Shown here piece after piece: positions 11,840 to 22,212 of a stretch of DNA of 64,000 nt (within the stretch, counting starts at the first letter, position 1; the number at the start of each line of letters is the position of its first letter). The translations under genes and the position numbers were made by a program. The DNA is from Megalobrama amblycephala. Its lineage: Eukaryota; Chordata; Actinopteri; Cypriniformes; Xenocyprididae. The DNA lies in assembly GCF_018812025.1 (NCBI RefSeq), contig NC_063061.1, positions 9,322,589 through 9,386,588 on the forward strand, given 5' to 3'. The notes under the pieces were generated by a model, which did no database searches, had not been told where the DNA came from, and was given only the letters and a program-made list of their open reading frames with translations.

Positions 11840-12256
11840 CTACTCCCCCCGAGGGCCAGTCTCTGCGGCTGCAGCACCTGGGGGTAAGGACAGATGAGAG
11901 AGGGAAGAGAGGAAAAAACTAAATTTTTGGTCCGGTTCCCGGACACACTGCCGCTCGATCCTCAGCCAGCCGAGAGGCTCTTCCTCGCGGTGCCACGCAA
12001 TGGTATGTGATGCTCGGTGGACACCTCCTGGCAGCCGGTGATGGCTCCTCCGGCTGAGGGCAGCCGGCAGTGAGTCCCCTGTTCCCTGCTCCTCCCCTTC
12101 ATGGCGGATGGCAGCAGGCTCCGGTCCATGGTGAACAGCGACTCCTCCGCTCGCTCTTGGACGGCAGCCACCCCACCTCGACCCAGGAGCATGGCAGCGA
12201 GCTCTCCGTCCCTCCTGTTGATCAATCGCTCCAGCACCACCGCCTCGGGCAGCCAC
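11840..12256 (-). CDS. Sense ORF in TRIM internal region, copy 2 (unknown product)
   Basis: This 138-codon ORF is parallel to the one at 10992-11345: MAARGGGAGAIDQQEGRRAR, then GSRWGGCRPRASGGVAV, and ..LPAALSRRSHH. It stays alignable up to the 16-nt length difference (plus-strand GTGGACACCTCC here against the longer stretch in copy 1), then follows another frame. Preservation of the first 80 or so codons in both copies could mean constraint or simply a recent duplication. No domain is recognised. Confidence 0.3.
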   Translation of the reverse strand: MAARGGGAGAIDQQEGRRARCHAPGSRWGGCRPRASGGVAVHHGPEPAAIRHEGEEQGTGDSLPAALSRRSHHRLPGGVHRASHTIAWHREEEPLGWLRIERQCVREPDQKFSFFLSSLSHLSLPPGAAAAETGPRGE

Positions 12257-12364
12257 CCGCGGTCTTCACACTCCTGCGCTGCCTGACTTCAGCACCGCGA
12301 TCACCCTCAGCACTGAGGGCTCTCCGACAGCATGTCCCTCTTTTCTCCCGGGTTTTGGCACCAA

Positions 12365-12640
12365 TGTAACACAGTTTGTAGATACGGGGAGAAGGAGGTA
12401 GGAACCGGCAAACGTTTAAACATAACTTTAATAATATTCAAAATAAACAAAGAAAAAATAAGTAAAATAAGATATAAAATAAGTCCAGGCCTGGTCCTCT
12501 CTCGTCCTTCACTGTCGTCGCTCCCCTTTAATGCTTCTGGAGCTCCTCCGTGAGAGATTCGAGACCGGTGCAACGTGCAGCTGATGCTCGTTAACACTCG
12601 CGCCGATCCCTCACGGCTCTCGCCTGCCCTGCTCATCACA
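12365..12640 (-). repeat. LTR 3 (5' LTR of the minus-strand element)
   Basis: 276 bp, ending CTCATCACA. Compared with LTR 1 it lacks a block after AATAAGT and a block near the end (ACTCGCGCCGATCCC). The TATA-like motif is altered to CATTAAAGGGG. Confidence 0.8.
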
Positions 12641-12819
12641 GAATGATGAAAATATTTTTTTACAGTGTAAAAAATAAAATGAAGGTTTATTGTTAAAGCC
12701 AGGCATCACATTTAGTTGAGTTAGTTTTGAGGACTTCTGCTATTGTATTCCTACTGTGTAAAATAAAATCAACGTTGTAAATAAAGATGTATCTTTAACA
12801 AGAAAATACTATTACTTAA

Positions 12820-13302
12820 AGGCACACTATGTAAATTTTCACCGCTAGAGGTTACCTATTCAAAACAAAGGTGTAGCCTGATGACGGCGAGTTTGAGCGC
12901 GAAATCTTGGGACATGTGGTCTTCACCTCACAGCCGGTGGAAAAGAATCAGGATGGGACTCGGGCAGAAATCATATTCATGGATGAGATTATTGGCATTA
13001 CTGTAGTATGAAGCAGAGCAGGGCCGAGTGCTGTTGGAGCGGAACGAGGCCACTGGAGCGATTGCTAATGAGAGACGAGCGCAACACACGGCTTGAGAGC
13101 AGCGGAGCTTTTATTATGCTGCAGTCGTCGCTTCCGCTTCTTCCAGTCGAGCGTATGTGGGGTAATTCAGCTCTCTTTATCATATTAGATACATTTGAGT
13201 GTGTTGAAAATGATGGGATAATGTAAGTACACAAGTCAACAAAATATATAACACTGTTCTAGTGGTTCTTGGATATTTTATTCCAAAAATCGTTACATAT
13301 TG
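12820..13302. repeat. TTAA-associated repeat E, right-truncated copy
   Basis: The left end is TTAA then AGGCACACTATGTAAATTTT (12816-12839). The body from about 13030 (GAACGAGGC.ACTGGAGCGATTG) is homologous to 20745-21560, where the intact right end TTACATATTGCACCT plus TTAA is seen. Here the sequence leaves the family after GTTACATATTG. It has no coding role. Confidence 0.65.
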
Positions 13303-14931
13303 TGGCCAATTTTCACTAATTTTTCACTTATTATAAAGTGGCTATAGAAAAAAGAATGTAGCTATAGAAATTTAAAATTGTTGTGCAGGAAAACAGCCCA
13401 AAAATGTTGATGACTCATCCTGCGCTATACAGATTATTGTCCAATCAGATGCTCTTTAGAATAAGAATGCCCCACCCCCCTAATTTCATCTGCCAGTAAT
13501 TACCAATAGCAAACAGCCCTTTGATGCCTTGCTCCAGCTTTCTGTTTCAATAGGAAAAACAGCAATTGTTTGTGGAGTCAAAATTTCATGTGACAACTGA
13601 TCTGGCCCCATATAACTTGCAGTTTGAGATGGTCTAAAAATAAAGTTTTTATGAAAACAAAAAAGCTGATTTTCCCACCAGTAGCTGTAGCAGGTAAATT
13701 TATCTTGTTTAAATGTATTCTATTGGAAACAAGATACTGATTAATGTAGGCTTTTTTATCTCCTTGTCTGCCCCCTCTTTCACCTCAGCACATTAACTGA
13801 ACTGGGGTTGGCGTGTACTTTTCTCTCTTGCTGTTCTTGGTGCGCTCAGTCACTAAATGTTTATATTTATATGTATTATATTTATATATCTCTGCCTGGA
13901 ATGGGCTGCTTATGAGATCATTTCTTTTTCATTGGGGGAGGAAGTGTTTTTTTTTTGGACTGAATAAAAGCACTTCCTTCTCCCTCACAGGCCCGGATTT
14001 TATGTTTATCCATGTCGTGAGAAAGCTACCGCGTTGTAATGCCTTTTCCATAATTAGGCTGATGGCAGGAAACTCAAACTAAATAAATTGGTGTATAAAT
14101 GGTGGAATGTGGTAAGAAAAAAAAAAACACGACATACTGCAAAAAAAAAAAAAAAGGAGGTAATTTGCAACGGAAAGCTGTCGTACATTTCCGACCGTAC
14201 AAGACCGACTTTTGGCTTAAAAGGACAACGTTAGTGTTGTTTGTTCGTTATCTTCATCTATGTTTCTTTGTTACAGTCCTCCAGTTTTCTTAGCTGAGCT
14301 GAAGTTGTAATTGTTTCCGTACCGCAACACTGTTCTCTGTGACTGGCTCGTTTCCCCTGTGTAATCAGGCAGATCTATTGAACACTGATCACTAAGGTTT
14401 TGTCAGGATTTAAAGTGCACTTCTTCCTTGTCTGATTTGTGTAAACTGGGGTCTCTAATAATCACAAATTTACATTGATCAGTGTTGCTCATTTATTTCT
14501 TATCTTGTCATCACAATGATTGATTGACACATTCTGTCTCATGTTCCTATATTCCTAAATAGAGAAATCCTCTCTCATTTGGCCTCATAATTCCACCCAA
14601 CCCAGGCTCAATTTGCCTTTGGAAACAATTCTGCAAAATATTAAGTTGTTTCTTGCACATTTTGCAACACTTTCAGAGTGAAATGTCCAGTGAGTGGTGC
14701 AAAAAGGGTGTTTAGTTTTATCTGAAACAGATGAATGGGAATCTGGCAACATTTTATCTTATACTTTGTTACGTTGTTTGGAAATGAAATGTCCTGTGAG
14801 TGTTGCTCAAAGCTTAATGCTCCATCACGTTTGAAAAATAATAAGAAGAACTGCCCGTTTTAATTTCATTGTGACTTTAAATAGGAATTGGCTTACCAAG
14901 TGCTAAGAGATACTTTCAGACCAGGGCTAAC
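13303..14931. other. Non-coding region
   Basis: 13430-13720 resembles, loosely, part of element F. The rest is AT-rich with poly(A) runs near 14118 and 14142. Nothing else is supported. Confidence 0.35.
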
Positions 14932-14935
14932 TTAA

Positions 14936-15725
14936 AGTCCCCCTCAAATCAAAATTTAAGTTTTTTAGCTTTTAGTATGAATATGTTAGCCTTAAGGTTA
15001 TGTATAATCTGGTGTGTTCCAAAACAATGACAAAATTTGCATTTATGAGATATAAGCATACAAAACTTACAGTCTCTCACTTCCGCTAAAATGGATCACG
15101 GATTTTCATGACATCACATCGCGTTTCAGTTTCTCGTCAAATCTTCTGTCCAATCAAATGCTCTCTAGAATCTGAAGTCCCGCCCCCTCCTACAGTATCA
15201 ACAGACACTGAAGCTGAGGCTGAAATCGGTCATTTGTTCACACATTTACTAGTTTCTACATGGTGAATGGCACATAGTGCACTATATAGAGAATAGGGAA
15301 CGATTCAGACAGTGTAAATAATGTTTTTGATGCGAATAAAGTCCGTTTTCGCGTTAGTGTCACATGAATCACTGCAGCGCGAGCACAGTCTGCTCCGGTC
15401 CAGAGACACGAGAGAACAGAGCGGATCATATCCACGAGTCGGCTCAGACCACAAAAGGTATCGGAGCCATTTGAATTCTGCACAGAATGCTGTATATAAG
15501 CGATATAAAGGACATTATGAGGAGAAAGAGTTAGAGATCAGAAGGAAACAGAGTTTTACTGAGTTTAACGGCTCTGGCCGAGCTGTGATATAAACAAAAC
15601 GCTATTGGCTATTTTAAGAAAAAGGGGCGGGGCTGTTCGATATATCGCCCTGTCTTCCTGTTTCAGTTGAAATTACGTCTTCAAACTGAATAATGCTGAG
15701 CGTTCCAAGACACTTCAGTGGGCCT
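14936..15725. mobile_element. TTAA-flanked non-autonomous element F
   Basis: It is bounded by TTAA (14932-14935) plus AGTCCCCCTCAAATCAAAAT on the left and AGTGGGCC(T) plus TTAA (15726-15729) on the right. The internal CCAATCA.ATGCTCT.TAGAAT segment resembles 13437-13470, so a diverged relative lies around 13300-13700. The terminal match is weak, so the class rests on the TTAA sites and boundary behaviour. Confidence 0.55.
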
Positions 15726-15729
15726 TTAA

Positions 15730-16144
15730 AGGATTAGTTTAAAATGAAAATTTCCCCAAGATTTACTCACCCTCAAGCCATCGTAGGGGTATATGCGTTT
15801 AAGTAAGAAATATATCCAGAGTTAATAAGTTATAAAGTAAAATATCTAGCTTTCGCCATACTGCTTTCCGTATTCATCTTAGGAAGAAAGTTTAACGCCT
15901 CTTGCAGTTTAAAACGCTTACACTGTGTCCTACGCCTTCCGTATTCAAACTTACGAAAAGTTTCGTATGTTGAATACAGAAGGTGGTCTGGCGGAAGCTA
16001 GATATTTTACTTTATAACGTATCAGGATATTTATTAATATAACTCTGATTGTGTTCATCAAAAAAAAGAAAGTCATATACACCTAGGATGGCTTGAGGGT
16101 GAGTAAATCTTGGGGTAATTTTCATTTTAAAGTGAACTAATCCT
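15730..16144. mobile_element. TTAA-flanked foldback MITE G
   Basis: The left end AGGATTAGTTTAAAATGAAA and right end (inverse AGGATTAGTTCACTTTAAAA) are inverted repeats flanked by TTAA at 15726-15729 and 16145-16148. Inner segments also pair, for example ATATCTAGCTTTCGCCA against TGGCGGAAGCTAGATAT, so most of the 415 bp can fold back. It shares its left TTAA with the preceding element. Confidence 0.8.
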
Positions 16145-16295
16145 TTAACCTCTCTTATAACCTGTTATCCTGCTGCATAACAATATTGATAAATACTAAA
16201 TTAAGAGGAGAATTGGACATGAATTATCAGCTACGTATCCGCACAGAACCACATGCAAGAAACAAGATCTGTGTGATTATCTGTGCCAGGTATAC

Positions 16296-16297
<2 letters not shown>

Positions 16298-16329
<32 letters not shown>
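16298..16329. repeat. Poly(A) tract, about 32 bp
   Basis: Uninterrupted run of A with no recognised retroposon body directly before it. Confidence 0.95.
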
Positions 16330-16332
<3 letters not shown>

Positions 16333-17228
16333 GAATTGTTTTACAGCACAAATGCAGCCTTTGATTAACCCTGAAACCAGAAACCTCAATATAAGGGTCA
16401 CATGTTGCCTCAAATTTTTGAGCCAAGTTTCAAATGAAAACTCTACCACTAGGCTTATAAGACATTTAAGTTTGTTTAATAATTCTTTATTTTTATTGCT
16501 ATTAGCTTATCAATTGTGTATGTGTGTGTGTTTTCATCTTCTGTTAAAATGGGATTATAATGCTTACATAAGAGACATTTGGTTTAGAAAAACATGGTGT
16601 GGTACTTTGGTTGGTACATGAATAGCATGGAGTGTAGTATTCTTCTAGTACTCGAGTATCCCATGGTATCTGTAGTCTGTGGCCGTCAGTAGGTGTGTGG
16701 TTTGGGTGTGGCAGTGTCTCTGTGTCCTCTTCTTCTGCAGGGACAGACGGCAGCGACGCACACGTTAACACTGCGCTCAAACGCTTTCTGACAGCTTTGG
16801 CATATGCCACCCGCTAATTACAGTGCCAGTCCTCCCCCGCTGCTGTTTACTCACCCTTCACTGCTTTATCTGGATTAGCCTGACGAGCCACTGCACACTT
16901 ATTCACACACACACATTTATTCAGCTGATGGTGCAGGGATCAATTACTCTCATCTTTGGTCTGAAATCTCTCATTCTTACACATTAAGCAGTCTGTCTCC
17001 CACAAATCACCACACATACACATTTTATATGTATGTGAGCAACCTTTCATATTTGTATACTACAGTACTGTTCAGATGATGCATGTGTCCAAAATAGTTC
17101 TCTTCCTCCTTGTGGAATACAAGAGTTCAATACGTTAAGTTATAGCTACAGACTTTATGGCATGTCATTGCCATAAAAAAAAAATCAGCTCCTCCCTTAT
17201 TTTTTAAAAAAGGCCCAAGACACACGCA

Positions 17229-17258
17229 AACACACACACACACACATGCACGCATGTG

Positions 17259-17327
<69 letters not shown>
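17229..17327. repeat. (CA)n microsatellite, imperfect
   Basis: CA repeats with CATGCACGCATGTGCACG interruptions in the first half, perfect from about 17263. Confidence 0.95.
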
Positions 17328-17331
<4 letters not shown>

Positions 17332-17972
17332 TACTTTTTACATTGAAAATGTCTGTTGTTAGAGTTGTATAGTCGTTTAACTTGTTCTGCTTTCTGGTAT
17401 GCTTGGGTATATTACACAATAAATAATTTCTGGATTTTTCAGCTTTAAATGGGCATGACAGACTTTATATTGGCGTTACACTAACAGTATATTGGTTATA
17501 ACTAGGGCTGCATGATATTAAAGAAAACTGTGATATGCGATAACTTGTTAAATAATTCGATATGCAATACTATAATGCTATAAATAATAAATAAATAATA
17601 CTGAAAATGATATAACATATTTCACATTCTATTTTTTAAAGAGAAGAAAGCATCCCTACAACTTCTGAAAGTGAACAGCAATGGTTTACTGTAGCATAAA
17701 AACAAAAAGTATGTTTCATTTTAATGTCATTGTAAACCAGGGGGGTTTGGGGTTTCAGGTAGGCCTACATTACGTTTATTTAACAACAGAAATTGAATAA
17801 TCAAATGTAAAAACAAAACACTGCTTAGTCTTCACTGTATGAATTAAATATACAAAGATTCTTATTAAAGCATCTTTTGTTGTTTACAAAACAACACAGA
17901 CGGAAGCAGGTTTATTAGGCTGCTGTCGCTTTAAGAGCTGCACAGATCCAATGTATTGTATAATATATATAC

Positions 17973-19345
17973 ACACTGCTCAAAAAAATTAAAGGAACAC
18001 GTTGAAAACACATCAGATCTCAATGGGTAAAAATATTATGCTGGATATCTAGACTAATATGGACTGGGTAATGTCTTAGGAATGAAAGGAAGCCACGTCG
18101 TTTAATGGAAATGAAAATGATCAACCTACTGAATTCAAAGACACCCCAAAAATCAAAGTGAAAAAATGATGCAGCAGGCTAGTCCATTTTGCTGAAATTT
18201 CATTGCAGCAACTCAAAATGGTACTCAGTAGTTTGTATGGCCCCTACAATGTCGGGGCATGCTCCTAATGAGACGACGGATGGTGTTCTTGGGTATTTCC
18301 TCCCAGATCTGGACCAGAGCATCATTGAGCTCCTGGACAGTTTGAGGTGCAACCTGGCGGCATCGGATGGACCGAAACATAATGTCCCAGAGCTGTTCTA
18401 TTGGATTTAGGTCAGGCAAGCCTGGGGGCCATTCAGTGGTATAATTTCCTTCATCTTCCAGGGAACTGCCTGCATAGTCTTGCCACATGAGGCTGGGCAT
18501 TGACGTGTACCAGGAGGAACCCAGGCACCAGCGTAGGGTCTGACAATGGGTCCAAGGATTTCATCCCGATACCTAATGGCAGTCAGGGTGCCATTGTCTA
18601 GCCTGTAGAGGTCTGTGTGTGTCCCTCCATGGATATGCCTCCCCAGACCATCACTGACCTACCACCAAACCAGTCATGCTGAACGATGTTACAGGCAGCA
18701 TAACGTTCTCCACGGCTTCTCCAGACCCTTTCATATCTGTCACATGCTCAGGGTGAACCTGCTCTCATCTGTGAAAAGCACAGGGCACCAGTGGCCACTA
18801 GAGGAAGACTGTTTCTGATTGTTTGGTCAGAGACATTCACACCAGTGGCCTGCTGGAGGTCATTTTGTAGGGCTCTGGCAGTGCTCATCCTGTTCCTCCT
18901 TGCACAAAGAAGCAGATACCGGTCCTTCTGATGGGTTAAGGCCCTTCTACGGTCCTGTCCAGCTCTCCTAGAGTAACTGCCTGTCTCCTGGAATCTCCTC
19001 CATGCACTTGAGACTGTGCTGGGAGACACAGCAAACCTTCTGGCAATGGCACATATCGATGTGCCATCCTGGAGGAGTTGGACTGCCTGTGCAACCTCCG
19101 TAGTGTCCAGGTATCGCCTCATGCTACCAGTAGCGACTCTGACCCTAGCCAAATGCAAAACTAGTGAAAAATTAGGGGAAAAAATGTCAGTGGCCTCCAT
19201 CTGTAAAACCATTCCTGTTTTGGGGGTTGTCTCATTGTTGCCCATCTGGTGCACCTGTTGTTAATTTTATTAACACCAAAGCAGCTGAAACTGATTAACA
19301 GCCCCCTCTGCTTCTTAACTGACCAGAACAATATCTTGTAATATC
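17973..19345 (-). mobile_element. Tc1/mariner-family element, right end truncated
   Basis: The left end ACACTGCTCAAAAAAATTAA is a familiar fish Tc1 terminus. The right side ends in GACCAGAACAATATCTTG without the matching inverse terminus, so about the last 100 bp are missing. A broken transposase lies on the minus strand. Confidence 0.8.
18225..19254 (-). pseudogene. Tc1-type transposase pseudogene
   Basis: Minus strand from 19254: the N-terminal part includes [60 protein letters not shown] and later [20 protein letters not shown], a double helix-turn-helix with GRP-like linker. After a frameshift near 18800, another frame shows [11 protein letters not shown] (first catalytic D), followed by stops. 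A third frame at 18225-18500 holds the end: WPPGLPDLNPIEQLWDIM, the third acidic-residue block (E in NPIE). At least two frameshifts plus stops mean it is dead. Confidence 0.85.
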
Positions 19346-20157
19346 TTGTATCTTGTACTTCACTTATTGCATTTAATAACATTAAGCATGTCACACGTAC
19401 TGTATGTCACAGTCACGTGTCCAGTCTACTCTTTGTTTTTTGGAATATTAAAATCAGGCAGTTATTGCAAGCCGTTGCGATATGTACATTTGCGATAAAC
19501 ATACCACAATATGTACATTTGTGATATATCATGCAGCCCTAGTTAAAACTTTATAACAAGGTTGGTTCCCTTTCAAACACTGCCTCTTGGATTGATGCTA
19601 TGGGGAACATCATCAGCATGACTGGTGTCTGAAGCATGTGTGTAATCACAACATTTTGTTTTGGCCAACGACAGTCCATGACGTAATTTCTGGAGCACCC
19701 GTGAGTCTAAGGGGCGCCTGCAATGTCATCAACTTTTTTATCTTAATGAGCTGTAGTTGCGTGTGTGAAAACAATTTAGTATGGCAAACTCAGTGTTTCA
19801 GAAAACAAGCGTTTCAGAAAGTGTTTGCCTCCATCTCCCAGTTTTTTGACACTTGAGGACATCACACAATCTGTGCATTTGGTGTTTGGGTGAGGAGCAT
19901 GCATGTTCAGATCTTGAGGGTTCTGAATGCATCCATTGTGAGTAATTTGTGATGAGGAAACTCCGTTCACTCCATTCACCGACTTCATTCTCGAGAGATG
20001 AGGGATAAGTTTTTGCGCATTGCGGCTCAAGCCTTGCTGTAGCCGAGGCACAATGGAGGTTGGATCTGTTGGATCGGGATGTGCTGTCTTTTGAGTTATC
20101 GGGTACAGTAGATAGCATGCTGCTGGCACCATCCAGCCAGAAAACAGGTGGAAACGG

Positions 20158-20480
20158 TTGAAGAGGGCAAGTTATATCACCTGTATTGAGCCTTCTCGGC
20201 CTGCCAGTCATGCATATGAGGAGTTGTTGGAATTTATGGCCCGTGCGAGGCGAGGCGTATGGGGCAGCGGTTCAGGCAGGTGGTGCCGTGCATACTATGG
20301 TGTGTTGCAGACATACCAGGTGGATCCACTGAGAGAGCCACCAAATAAATAGCCGCTGCCATTGGTTGGTAACAATGGTGGTGACTGAGAGGCATTTGTG
20401 GTTGAACCTGGCGGATATTAGGGGAAAAGAAAAACTTTTTCCTTAATGCGTTGGTCTCGCCCTCTGAACTTTTTGGCATG
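20158..20480 (+). pseudogene. DIRS-like gag fragment
   Basis: Plus-strand reading: AYEELLEFMARA (from 20212) matches the YEELLEV.TRA motif of fish DIRS gag. After a frame change, RHLWLNLADIRGKEKLF (from 20390) corresponds to the RHLWL.L.D...KD..F block. A stop and another shift lead to LNALVSPSELFG, the D.P.SPSGLFG block. The three blocks are in the expected order but in different frames, so this is a pseudogene. Family motifs are from memory; a profile search would confirm. Confidence 0.55.
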
Positions 20481-20744
20481 TCTCTTAGATGGTGGTTGGG
20501 AAGTTTAGAGAGGTGAGGGCACAGTCGGCGGCATTCAGGAAGTACACCCTGCACCAATCCAAATTTCCACCCAAAACCTCTAGGGGGGTTCGGGTCTGTC
20601 ACAGTTATAATCACTGGTGGCAGGGCCAGAGGGAGAATGTGGCCACTCGGAGGTGAGGCGCAGGAATAGCAAGACCTGAGAGAAGTAGTTAATAAAAGTG
20701 GTTTTGAATTACTGAGTAGTAGTATTCCTCCTCCTTCCACCCAC

Positions 20745-21560
20745 CTGAACGAGGCGGCTGGAGCGATTGTTAACGAGAGACGAATGCAACACACGCCTCA
20801 AACAGCAGAACTTTTATTATGCCACAGTCGCCGGCGCCGCTTCTGCTCTTCCGGTCATGAGTATGAGGTAACACAGCTCTGTTTATCATATTAGATACAT
20901 TTGAGTTTGTTGACAATGATATTATAACGTTACTCTGTGCGTTCGCTCAGTGGCTGCTGTGAGACACTTGTTGCACACTGCAGTAAGCTAGATCGATTTT
21001 AGAATATCATTAATAAATGCTGGATGGCTTGTGTTGATAAATGGCATGACATTCATTTTAAAACTTATTGTATGATGGAGAAAATGCTGTATTACTGTTA
21101 CTAAAAATAAATCAGTATATTCTGATTATGGTATGTTAGCTATTTCACAAAATAGTGTTTTTCTATGAGTCATGGTAAAGCATGGTACTCGCAAAAAATC
21201 AAGAAAATTAGATTTAAACAATAAGACTAAACGTGTTGAACTATATAACAATAATTAGTTTTCTGTCTATAAATATATCAAAACAGTTGTTCCCTTGTCT
21301 ATTAAAACATGTAATATATTAAAGCGTCTTTGGTGTTTCCATGGTTTCTACAAAATAAAACCATAAACCGAGGATAACATGGGTATGGCGCAATTGACTC
21401 CTCACACGTCCCGGAGCCTTGCTTAAAATTGCAATTTTCTCATGATTTAAGAATAGTTGGAAACATTTGGGATATTGTAAGTACTCAAGTGAACAAAATA
21501 TATAACACTGGCCTAGTGGTTTTTGAATATTTTACTGAAAAATTCTTACATATTGCACCT
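20745..21560. repeat. TTAA-associated repeat E, copy with intact right end
   Basis: Homologous to 12820-13302 (GAACGAGGCGGCTGGAGCGA, ..GCAACACACGCC, CATATTAGATACATTTGAGT). The right end TTACATATTGCACCT is followed by TTAA (21561-21564). The left end is not clear. Confidence 0.65.
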
Positions 21561-22212
21561 TTAAGTAAGGAAACACTTGGCGTATGTAATCAGATAACTT
21601 GTTATTGGACTGACCAATATTTGTTGCTCTATTACTATCTTTAACAGCAACAATGACACTGGTAGCTTAAGTAACCCTGTTTTAACTCAGGGTTGAGTAA
21701 GTGAGCTAGATTGGATTTTCTCAGTTGGATTTTCTCTCCTTCTTTCTGTCACTAAGACTAGTGCTGATTCAATCAAGTATAGGCTATAGCAGGTCTTAGA
21801 TGAGTGTGTTAAGAGTGTTCAGCTGTATCAAAGGTTGTTGGGAAGCAATATCAAATGTTGTAGATACAGTTTAAAGTGTTTTTCCTGGGCCAGTGTTTCT
21901 GATGAGCTGTGTCATGCAAGAGAAGTTGACATAGCTAAACCTTAGGGCTCTGCTATTGGGCCACATGTGTCTAATACCTGGCCCACAAGGAAGAGAGGAA
22001 GGCTGTAAAGGCCAGGACTTTCCTTGTCAGGAAAGGATGCGCCCTAAATGATTGACACATCTGACTCTGTAGAGTCATTTGCATAGGCACATCTAATGAG
22101 GCAGGCATTCCCTTAGCATGGAGGAGTGGGAATTTGTGCCCCATAGTGTCAATCCAAGATGCAGTGTCTCGTTCCTCTTCTCAGGGAACCATGGTTACAG
22201 TCGTAACCTGAG

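Larger units (their letters stand above)
10564..12640 (-). mobile_element. Tandem TRIM-type LTR retroelement: LTR-internal-LTR-internal-LTR
   Basis: Three LTRs (10564-10864, 11454-11791, 12365-12640) alternate with two internal regions (10865-11453 and 11792-12364). Each LTR runs TGT...ACA on either strand. On the minus strand a primer binding site begins one base after the LTR: TGGTGCCAAAACCCGGGA (12346-12363), a 17/18 match to the complement of the tRNA-Phe 3' end as I remember it; the other copy (11435-11452) has one more change. A guanine-rich GATGGGGGTA lies before the next LTR, in the polypurine-tract position. Flanks GAATC (10559-10563) and GAATG (12641-12645) are a likely 5-bp duplication. 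There is no reverse transcriptase or integrase, so it is non-autonomous. Confidence 0.85.
10383..12668. mobile_element. Small MITE (ACTGTAAAAA termini) interrupted by the LTR array
   Basis: The left end ACACTGTAAAAA at 10383 and right end TTTTTTTACAGTGT ending at 12668 are inverted repeats, and the sequence between the left end and 10563 continues logically after 12640. Without the insert the element would be about 210 bp. Its ends resemble those of the element at 33375-34123. Confidence 0.6.
16149..17494. other. Non-coding region with single-copy patch
   Basis: Apart from the poly(A) and CA tracts, 16690-16890 is a non-repetitive stretch (GCCACCCGCTAATTACAGTG, TTATCTGGATTAGCC) with homeodomain-like words. 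A regulatory role is speculation. Confidence 0.3.
17503..19541. mobile_element. hAT-type element split by a Tc1 insertion
   Basis: Termini TAGGGCTGCATGATAT and its inverse (ending 19541) are flanked by GTTATAAC (17495-17502) and GTTAAAAC (19542-19549), an 8-bp target duplication with one change. The size and TAGGGCTG terminus fit hAT-type non-autonomous elements. The Tc1 copy at about 17973-19345 accounts for most of the length, so the original element was about 0.66 kb. Confidence 0.8.

Noticed and set aside
10564..12640. Interpretation as a plain tandem satellite of about 0.9 kb
   Set aside because: The partial third unit ends exactly at an LTR end, a primer binding site and polypurine-like tract are in place, and flanking GAAT words suggest insertion; a retroelement explains more.
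17127..17419. Cys-Val repeat ORFs
   Set aside because: Produced by the CA microsatellite. The ORFs at 40126-40468 are of the same origin.
20234..20794. 186-codon ORF on the minus strand
   Set aside because: It is antisense to the DIRS-like gag fragment and runs into the TTAA-associated repeat; no domain and no conserved start.
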